Source: Erythrobacter donghaensis
Lineage (GTDB): Bacteria > Pseudomonadota > Alphaproteobacteria > Sphingomonadales > Sphingomonadaceae
Reading direction: 5' to 3'
NCBI RefSeq assembly: GCF_001557325.1
Contig: NZ_LSJS01000303.1
Span: forward strand, 1-11,487
DNA: 11,487 nucleotides
In this document: in pieces, positions 7,018 through 11,487 of the stretch
Layout: the number at the start of each line of letters is the position of its first letter
Position numbering within the stretch: position 1 is the first letter of the stretch
Translations under genes and position numbers: made by a program
The notes under the pieces: generated by a model
Seen by the model: only the letters and a program-made list of their open reading frames with translations
What the model was told of the DNA's origin: nothing
Databases searched by the model: none

Positions 7018-7042
7018 GAATCACGACAGGGACCTGTGATTC
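7018..7042. promoter_or_regulatory. Inverted repeat upstream of the WGR gene
   Basis: Perfect 7-bp arms GAATCAC and GTGATTC with an 11-base spacer, centred about 60 bases before the WGR start codon. Both arms contain GANTC. The spacing suits a dimeric repressor site, but no ligand is known. Confidence 0.4.
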
Positions 7043-7090
7043 AAACTTCCGATTGGCCTAACTTCACGTGGCTATCGCATAGTCCTCCGC

Positions 7091-7372
7091 ATGTTAGAGG
7101 ATGGACAAAGGGAATGTCAGATTTGGCTCGAAGCCAAAGATCCCGATCTCAATGTTGCAAGGCGGTACGCCATATCTCGAAGCCAGGACCTGTTCGGTGT
7201 CACGATTGTTGAATTCTCGTGGGGGCGGATTGGAACGCGTGGACAGCGACGCAAGTTATCCTTCGCCGACGCAGGCAGGGCGACAAAGTTCGTAGAACAG
7301 TTGCTGCGTCGCAGAGCGACCTCACATCAACGAATTGGCGTTTGCTACCGGGAAGTATTCCGGGGTCCATGA
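7091..7372 (+). CDS. Small WGR-domain protein
   Basis: A 93-residue protein that is almost entirely one WGR domain. The diagnostic strand FSWGRIGTRGQRR spans 42-54 (W44, G45, R46); the preceding RRYAISRSQDLFGVTIVEF and following FADAGRATKFVEQLLRRR match the rest of the fold. WGR domains contribute to nucleic-acid contact in PARP enzymes and also occur alone or with other modules in bacteria. Stand-alone copies have no defined role that I know of; nucleic-acid binding is the reasonable inference. ATG 7091 is the first start in the frame after a stop at 7037-7039; no clear Shine-Dalgarno precedes it. Its stop lies five bases from the end of the convergent gene. Confidence 0.75.
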   Translation: MLEDGQRECQIWLEAKDPDLNVARRYAISRSQDLFGVTIVEFSWGRIGTRGQRRKLSFADAGRATKFVEQLLRRRATSHQRIGVCYREVFRGP

Positions 7373-7377
7373 TACGT

Positions 7378-8304
7378 TCACGTGTCCGTTGGGACGATTG
7401 CGCCATCGGAAGTTCGAAGGCTGACCATGCTGGCAGTCACCATAGCCGCAACTGATTGTGAAGCGGTTCGCTTGGTCACCCCAAGGCCTCTGGCAAGCTC
7501 CGCACGGGTGAGAGGTCCGATGCCGGCTACCAGACGCCAAGCTAGGGGAGCCGTCGAGGAGGCGTACAGGCCTGAAAGTGCTCCCTCAGCCTGCAGGTGA
7601 GCCCTTTGCATGGCACGGAGGTCAGCGCCTGCACTCTCAGCGGTAGCCTGAAGCGCACGGCCTAATAGGACGGGCAGGGGTTCCTCGTGAAGTTCACGGA
7701 ACAGAGCCCGCGGCATGACCCCAGCAAGCGCCATTGGCGCCGAGCCCAACCCAAACAAGTGCGGCCGCATGGCAGCAGCGAGCGATGCCGCCCAGGCCGC
7801 TCCACGCGGTGCCATACGTGTTACCGCGAACCTACCGACCTGGACCATCTCACTGCCACCTTCGAGGAAATCGATTTCTTCAGTGCGCAGCTCCGCCAAC
7901 CATTCAAGGAGGGTGCCCATCGGATCGCGGCTCGGCAGCAGCGCGTCGAGCCGTTCGAGCGCGCGATCAGCAGGCCTGTATGTCTCGCTGAATCCTTCGG
8001 AGTGATTTTTCGCGGCCATAACCAGCTTGGCAGCACGGGCGAGGGGAGGGTGACCACGCCGGCTGATCCACGACAAGAACTGGCGGCGTTCTTCGGAATA
8101 CCACGAGCGCACAAGCTCGTCGGCCTCAAGCCCCGGATTGTGTTCAATTCCAAGATTATCAAACGGATAATCGCGCACATGCACGCGCCAGAGGCGACGG
8201 AGTGAGGCCAGCGCAAGGCATTCGGACAGCTCGGGCGAGATGAAGGGGAGGGCGCCTTCGATGCGGGCAAGCGTCAGTTGCCAGGGTGCTGGGGCGGATA
8301 CCAT
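7378..8304 (-). CDS. Unrecognised protein with C-terminal helix-turn-helix
   Basis: A 308-residue, mostly helical protein with no signal peptide or membrane segment. Residues about 265-294 (LTRAELARGLGVTKRTASQS... onward) form a helix-turn-helix, so DNA binding is likely. The overall plan (helical N-terminus, LPVLLGRALQATAESAGADL region, terminal HTH) recalls the plasmid-associated DUF1612/RHE_PE00001 proteins of rhizobia, but I cannot confirm homology. ATG 8304 has no strong Shine-Dalgarno; a TATACT hexamer lies on the minus strand shortly upstream. It is divergent from the recombinase gene, with 188 bases between the starts, and convergent with the WGR gene. A plus-strand frame at 7687-8205 overlaps it but lacks any recognisable domain. 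Confidence 0.6.
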   Translation of the reverse strand: MVSAPAPWQLTLARIEGALPFISPELSECLALASLRRLWRVHVRDYPFDNLGIEHNPGLEADELVRSWYSEERRQFLSWISRRGHPPLARAAKLVMAAKNHSEGFSETYRPADRALERLDALLPSRDPMGTLLEWLAELRTEEIDFLEGGSEMVQVGRFAVTRMAPRGAAWAASLAAAMRPHLFGLGSAPMALAGVMPRALFRELHEEPLPVLLGRALQATAESAGADLRAMQRAHLQAEGALSGLYASSTAPLAWRLVAGIGPLTRAELARGLGVTKRTASQSVAAMVTASMVSLRTSDGAIVPTDT

Positions 8305-8492
8305 CGGCCAGATAGTATATAAATGGCGTAAAAAGTATACCCAGCTTGTACGGTGGATTTGCTGTCCGATAAGCGCCCTTCACGGACGACATGCTAATCT
8401 ATATAAAGCAGGCGAAATGCGCTGCGATGTCGCCCCGGCCCGAAGGCAAGGGCAGGGCACAGCAGCTGCATTGAAGCTGGAGGAGTGTCGCC
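8305..8492. promoter_or_regulatory. Divergent intergenic region with repeated AT-rich elements
   Basis: TATATAAA occurs at 8316-8323 and again at 8400-8407, and AGTATA at 8314 and 8334 (20 bases apart, two helical turns). These are plausible -10 or operator elements for the two divergent genes: on the minus strand TATACT serves the HTH gene, and on the plus strand TATATA at 8400-8405 could serve the recombinase. No good -35 hexamer accompanies either, so the promoter calls are tentative. Confidence 0.35.
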
Positions 8493-9503
8493 TTGGATGA
8501 TGATAGCAGCAAGGCTTTGGGGCTCTCAGATGAGGCTGCGCTCGCGCCCTTGGGGAATGTGATCCCGCCGCAGCTCGCGGCTGAAATCGAAGTGGCCCGC
8601 TCATACCGGGCGCGCTCCAAGGCGGCCAACACTGTCCGAGCCTATGACAGCGACTGGCGGCAGTTCGAAGAATGGTGCTGGGTGCGCGATCTTGAGCCTA
8701 TGCCGGCTATGCCGGAGGCAGTTGCCACATACCTTGCCTCGCTGGCGCAGGCGGGGAGGGCGGACAGCACTATCGGGCGGCACCTTGCCGCCATCGCCTG
8801 GCACCACAGGCAGGCAGGTCAGGTAGCACCCCAGCATCGAGATCCGCGCGATGTGATTGCTGACACACTTGCTGGGATCCGCCGCGAGCAGCGTGCGCGG
8901 CCAACGCGCAAGAAGAGCGCTATTCTGGCAGCTGATCTCGCGCGGATGATTGCAGCGGCCGAAGGCCAGAGTCCGCGGGCTATCCGCGACCGGGCGGTCA
9001 TGGCACTTGGGCTGGCGGCGGCGTTGCGGCGTTCCGAACTGGTCGCGCTACAGCTGGCTGACCTCGAACTGGTGCGCGAGGGGCTCAAGCTGACGATCCG
9101 GCATTCCAAGACCGACCAGGAGGGGGCAGGGCAGGTCATCGCGGTTCCCTCGGGCAAGGTGCTCAAGCCCGGTCCCCGCCTCAACGAATGGCTCAGCGTA
9201 AGGGGAGGGGAGGCTGGTCCATTGTTCTACCGCACCGACGCACAAGGGATGATGACCAAGGAGCCCATGTCGGATCGCTCGGTTGCCCGCCTGATCCAGC
9301 GCTACGCCGAAAAGGTTGGGCTCGATCCTGCCGCAGTCGGTGCGCACTCACTGCGCTCAGGGTTTCTGACCGAGGCGGCCAAGGCCGGAGCCTCGCTGCC
9401 CAAGATGCAGGAGGTATCGCGTCAGAAGAAGGTGGAGGTGCTCCTCGGTTATGTTCGCGATGCCGCGTTGTTCGAGAACCACGCCGGTGAGGGCTTTCTA
9501 TAG
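8493..9503 (+). CDS. Tyrosine recombinase / integrase
   Basis: A 336-residue site-specific tyrosine recombinase. The N-terminal SAM-like core-binding domain spans about 35-130 (NTVRAYDSDWRQFEEWC, then DSTIGRHLAAIAWHH). The catalytic domain shows R179 in ALRRSEL, the beta-hairpin lysine K206 in HSKTDQ, H285 and R288 in HSLRSG, and nucleophile Y320 in LLGYVRDAALF. The position normally His or Trp (usually SRHKS in this group) is Q311 in SRQKK. The TTG start follows GGAGG by 9 bases; an overlapping ATG at 8497 is out of frame. Likely roles are multimer resolution of the plasmid or mobility of a cassette. No obvious att repeats flank it in this window. Confidence 0.88.
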   Translation: MDDDSSKALGLSDEAALAPLGNVIPPQLAAEIEVARSYRARSKAANTVRAYDSDWRQFEEWCWVRDLEPMPAMPEAVATYLASLAQAGRADSTIGRHLAAIAWHHRQAGQVAPQHRDPRDVIADTLAGIRREQRARPTRKKSAILAADLARMIAAAEGQSPRAIRDRAVMALGLAAALRRSELVALQLADLELVREGLKLTIRHSKTDQEGAGQVIAVPSGKVLKPGPRLNEWLSVRGGEAGPLFYRTDAQGMMTKEPMSDRSVARLIQRYAEKVGLDPAAVGAHSLRSGFLTEAAKAGASLPKMQEVSRQKKVEVLLGYVRDAALFENHAGEGFL

Positions 9504-9710
9504 AGAATCTAGGCTATGGAATGCTGGCTTGCGCCACGATGGTCCCTGGTTTCAGGTACCCTTACGGAGCGTCACATATGACAGAGGCGTTATCGTGCTA
9601 GGTCTGCTAGAGCTGGATCGCGAATAATTGATTACACCGCAGGAAAATTTCATTAGATTCCCCAGGTAGTCGATTTTGATCCTGCCGATTGAGTGACTGA
9701 AACATAGAAA
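9504..9710 (+). promoter_or_regulatory. Intergenic region before ietA with a weak candidate promoter
   Basis: TTGATT (9628-9633), a 17-base spacer and CATTAG (9651-9656) form a weak sigma70-like promoter about 55 bases before ietA. The stretch has no gene and is more AT-rich than its neighbours. CTAG repeats (9598-9610) are the only other symmetry noticed. Confidence 0.25.
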
Positions 9711-10781
9711 ATGGCCCGCGCTGATCATCTTGTCTCGCTCGTTCGCGCCAGCGTTGCTGGCGACCGTGAGACGCTGCGCGCAGCGGCCGAGGCCATTGCG
9801 GCGGACGAACGAGCCAAAAATCACCACATCGTTGCAGATCGCATCGAACGCGCACTAAGCACCGTGCCGGTAACGCCGCCGCCTCTCACGACCTCCCAGC
9901 CTCAGGTCGGGCCAGGTCGAGACACGATCATCGAAATCGAAGCGCGGGTTAGATTTGATGATCTGCTCCTTTCGTTGCCAGCGCGCGAGAATGGTCGTCA
10001 GCTGATCGAAGAGCACATGCGTGCTGATGTTTTGCGCGCACATGCCTATGAGCCACGGCATCGGATTCTGCTTTCCGGGCCTCCTGGAAACGGGAAGACG
10101 TCCTTTGCTGAGGCAATCGCGGAGGCGCTGGGCTTACCATTCTTCGTCGTGCGTTATGATGCTTTGATCGGCAGTTACCTTGGTGAGACCAACGCCCGGC
10201 TTCGCAAACTGTTCGATTATGTGCGCACACAGCCGAGCGTCCTATTTTTCGACGAGTTTGATGCTATCGGTAAAGAGCGTGGCGACACCCATGAAACCGG
10301 CGAAATCAAGCGCGTGGTCTCGTTCTTGCTCATGCAACTCGATCAATTGCCGCCGTATGTTATAGTTGTTGCGGCTACCAATCATGCAGAGTTGCTTGAT
10401 CGCGCGGTATGGCGTCGCTTTCAGATGCGGTTAGCTTTTCCACAGCCCGATCGTAAACTGCTTGAGGTGTTTTTGGACAGGGTCATCTCTGGCTGGCCTG
10501 AAACTCCGCGCATGACTGTACAGAAGCTTGCGACCCGCCTTGGCGAAGTAAGTTATGCCGAAGCGCTCGACCTGTGCCAAAATGTGAGGCGCAGGCAGAT
10601 ATTGGGTTTGGGGGAGATTGGGATCGATGATGCGCTCGAGACAGAGCTTGAACTATGGAAATCGCGCGTACGGCCCGGGAATGTAGATGGCGAGCGATCC
10701 AACCAAGCCCCTGCTGAGGCTGACGCCAGACCAATCAAGACAACGCCCCGCCGGTCAGCAAAAATTTCCCCGACCACCTGA
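9711..10781 (+). CDS. ietA: AAA ATPase, IetA-like (partner of subtilase IetS)
   Basis: A 356-residue single-domain AAA ATPase. The N-terminal helical segment (1-50, ARADHLVSLVRA... and ADERAKNHHIVADRI) is typical of ATPases paired with subtilisin-like proteases. Walker A GPPGNGKT is at 123-130, Walker B VLFFDEFDAIG at 177-187 (D181, E182), sensor-1 AATNH at 221-225 and the arginine fingers in AVWRRF at 235-236. The pair with the overlapping protease matches ietA/ietS, described from an Agrobacterium Ti plasmid as a toxin-antitoxin-like stability and incompatibility locus and later recovered as a phage-defence system; that is recollection of the literature. In that model the ATPase restrains or activates the protease. 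The ATG has only a weak Shine-Dalgarno. The C-terminal ~30 residues are low complexity and overlap ietS. Confidence 0.85.
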   Translation: MARADHLVSLVRASVAGDRETLRAAAEAIAADERAKNHHIVADRIERALSTVPVTPPPLTTSQPQVGPGRDTIIEIEARVRFDDLLLSLPARENGRQLIEEHMRADVLRAHAYEPRHRILLSGPPGNGKTSFAEAIAEALGLPFFVVRYDALIGSYLGETNARLRKLFDYVRTQPSVLFFDEFDAIGKERGDTHETGEIKRVVSFLLMQLDQLPPYVIVVAATNHAELLDRAVWRRFQMRLAFPQPDRKLLEVFLDRVISGWPETPRMTVQKLATRLGEVSYAEALDLCQNVRRRQILGLGEIGIDDALETELELWKSRVRPGNVDGERSNQAPAEADARPIKTTPRRSAKISPTT

Positions 10782-11487
10782 ATCTTTCCCTCGGGATCGC
10801 CAGCAAGCCACATTTGCCCCAAAATTCGACCGCCTGGCCCAGGCTTTGGCGCGAGATCCGGGCGGTCTCGAACTGCGTGCCGATCCGGCTGCCCTGGCAC
10901 CGGAGAGATTGCTCGTCTTCGAAGTCCGTGGCTCGGTGAACAATTTTGCCGCAGCCGTTCAGCGCGTGCCCGGCCTCGAACTGATCGACGAGGAGGAGTT
11001 AGGCAGCGACGACGACAAGGAGCCCGTTGCCTACCTCCTTGTTCCGGACGCACGCGCGCTCGCAGAACTGCTCTCTCTTTGGAGGCGCTGGAACGCCGAT
11101 CAACTGCAATTCGGGGAGACGCCGTGGCGTGGCGTGTTCGAACTGCTTCGCGATCTGCGACCATGGGGGCCTCAGGACAGGGTCCAACGAATCGACGCCA
11201 GTTTTCTCGCCGAGGAGATCGAGGAGCGCGGCGAGGACGAGCTTGTCCCGCTGGAGATCGAATTGATCTACCGAGCCTCTGAGGTTCAGGCCCAGGCACG
11301 GGAAGATGAAGTGCGCGCGGCAGTGACCGCACGCGGCGGGCAGATCATCTCGCGTGCCCGGCTGCCCGAGATCGCCTATCATGCCCTGCTCGTGGATTTG
11401 CCGGTACGCGCGATCCGGGAGATCATCGATCAGGCGGAAGGCGGCATCGCCAGCCTCGAGCCTGTCATGCACATCCGCCCGCAAAGC
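10687..11487 (+). CDS. ietS: Subtilisin-like serine protease IetS, N-terminal part (runs off window)
   Basis: An open frame of 267 codons continuing past the right edge without a stop. It starts at ATG 10687, immediately after an in-frame ATG-TAG, and overlaps the end of ietA by 95 bases in another frame. The product opens MASDPTKPLLRL, with FPRP and FAPKFDRLAQAL following, then RLLVFEVRGSVNNFAAAVQR and YLLVPDARALAELLSLWRRW. This is the characteristic N-terminal region of the S8 proteases encoded beside such AAA ATPases. The Asp-His-Ser catalytic domain would lie beyond the window, so activity cannot be judged. The family call rests on this N-terminal pattern plus the neighbour. Minus-strand frames over the same DNA (10553-11332, 10999-11484) show no domain and are taken as shadows. 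Confidence 0.8.
   Translation, partial: MASDPTKPLLRLTPDQSRQRPAGQQKFPRPPESFPRDRQQATFAPKFDRLAQALARDPGGLELRADPAALAPERLLVFEVRGSVNNFAAAVQRVPGLELIDEEELGSDDDKEPVAYLLVPDARALAELLSLWRRWNADQLQFGETPWRGVFELLRDLRPWGPQDRVQRIDASFLAEEIEERGEDELVPLEIELIYRASEVQAQAREDEVRAAVTARGGQIISRARLPEIAYHALLVDLPVRAIREIIDQAEGGIASLEPVMHIRPQS

Larger units (their letters stand above)
6607..7042. other. Dense cluster of GANTC (CcrM) sites
   Basis: Nine GANTC sites start at 6607, 6721, 6765, 6784, 6843, 6893, 7010, 7018 and 7038, about one per 48 bases against a random expectation near one per 256. A partial scan of the parA-parB-rep genes suggests about one per 450. CcrM methylates GANTC in alphaproteobacteria in a cell-cycle-dependent way, so methylation state could gate initiation at this origin. 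The count is direct; the regulatory meaning is inference. Confidence 0.6.
6079..7090. other. Putative replication origin region (no convincing gene)
   Basis: About 1 kb with no convincing gene on either strand and lower GC than the flanks. It holds four GAAAACACG-core repeats in both orientations, a DnaA-box-like site, an AT-rich stretch at about 6826-6908, inverted repeats, and nine GANTC sites within 436 bases. Position directly behind the initiator gene supports an origin. A 31-codon stretch at 6080-6172 (DLLQDLVAAPGGLVELPLG...) ending in TAG has coding-like third positions and may be a gene remnant; nothing longer is seen. Confidence 0.55.
238..9209. repeat. Fourteen polarised GGGNAGGG (KOPS-like) octamers
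   Basis: Copies reading on the minus strand start at 238, 779, 2081, 2248, 3668 and 5501. Copies on the plus strand start at 5867, 7672, 8043, 8245, 8450, 8753, 9124 and 9202. I scanned both strands by eye for GGGNAGGG and CCCTNCCC and found no exception to the rule of minus on the left and plus on the right. GGGNAGGG is the E. coli FtsK-orienting polar sequence. The switch lies between 5508 and 5867, just left of the predicted origin. Use by FtsK in this host is inference. Confidence 0.55.

Noticed and set aside
7687..8205. 172-codon plus-strand frame opposite the HTH gene
   Set aside because: Translation is rich in Arg, Pro and His with no domain; the minus-strand frame is longer and has a helix-turn-helix. 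Some doubt remains because neither is a known family to me.
10553..11484. Minus-strand frames of 259 and 161 codons at the right edge
   Set aside because: They overlap the ietS frame, which matches the expected partner of ietA; the minus-strand products are low-complexity and Arg-rich.
1..11487. CRISPR arrays, tRNA and rRNA genes
   Set aside because: No regularly spaced direct repeats, cloverleaf-like tRNA segments or rRNA-like sequence were found by eye.

Overview
The window looks like the replication and maintenance core of a plasmid or secondary replicon from an alphaproteobacterium, most likely a sphingomonad. Grounds: high-GC genes, a parA-parB-rep cassette whose initiator is of the RPA (replication initiator protein A) type, a strawberry-notch-like methyltransferase/helicase fusion of the kind carried on such plasmids, a small WGR-domain protein, and a clustering of GANTC sites (the CcrM methylase target of alphaproteobacteria). 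The taxonomic assignment is inference from protein style, not from a search.

Layout, left to right. (1) 10-2211, minus strand: an N6-adenine-methyltransferase-like domain fused to an SF2 helicase of the strawberry notch type. It is cut off in its helicase half at a 26-bp perfect palindrome (53-78) beside a tyrosine-recombinase-like core, which suggests an element boundary at the left edge. (2) 2212-2433: divergent regulatory region with several hairpins and the parA promoter. (3) 2434-6078, plus strand: parA, parB, a possible 45-codon ORF that exactly tiles the parB-rep gap, and the rep gene. parB and rep are linked by 4-base start/stop overlaps. (4) 6079-7090: about 1 kb without a convincing gene, holding four iteron-like repeats, a DnaA-box-like site, an AT-rich stretch and a dense GANTC cluster; this is the best candidate for the replication origin. 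(5) 7091-8304: a small WGR protein convergent with an unrecognised 308-residue protein ending in a helix-turn-helix. (6) 8493-9503: a tyrosine recombinase with one altered active-site position. (7) 9711 to the right edge: an AAA ATPase overlapping the N-terminal part of a subtilisin-like protease gene, matching the IetA/IetS pair known as a plasmid stability/incompatibility determinant and reported as an anti-phage system. The protease gene runs off the window.

How it fits together: Rep would start replication at the adjacent origin; ParA/ParB would segregate the copies; IetAS would enforce retention or exclude competitors and phage; the recombinase would resolve or integrate. The most striking pattern crosses all these genes. 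All 14 copies of GGGNAGGG (the E. coli FtsK orienting octamer, KOPS) obey one polarity rule: six on the minus strand left of 5.51 kb and eight on the plus strand right of 5.87 kb, diverging from the predicted origin, and gene orientation does not explain it.
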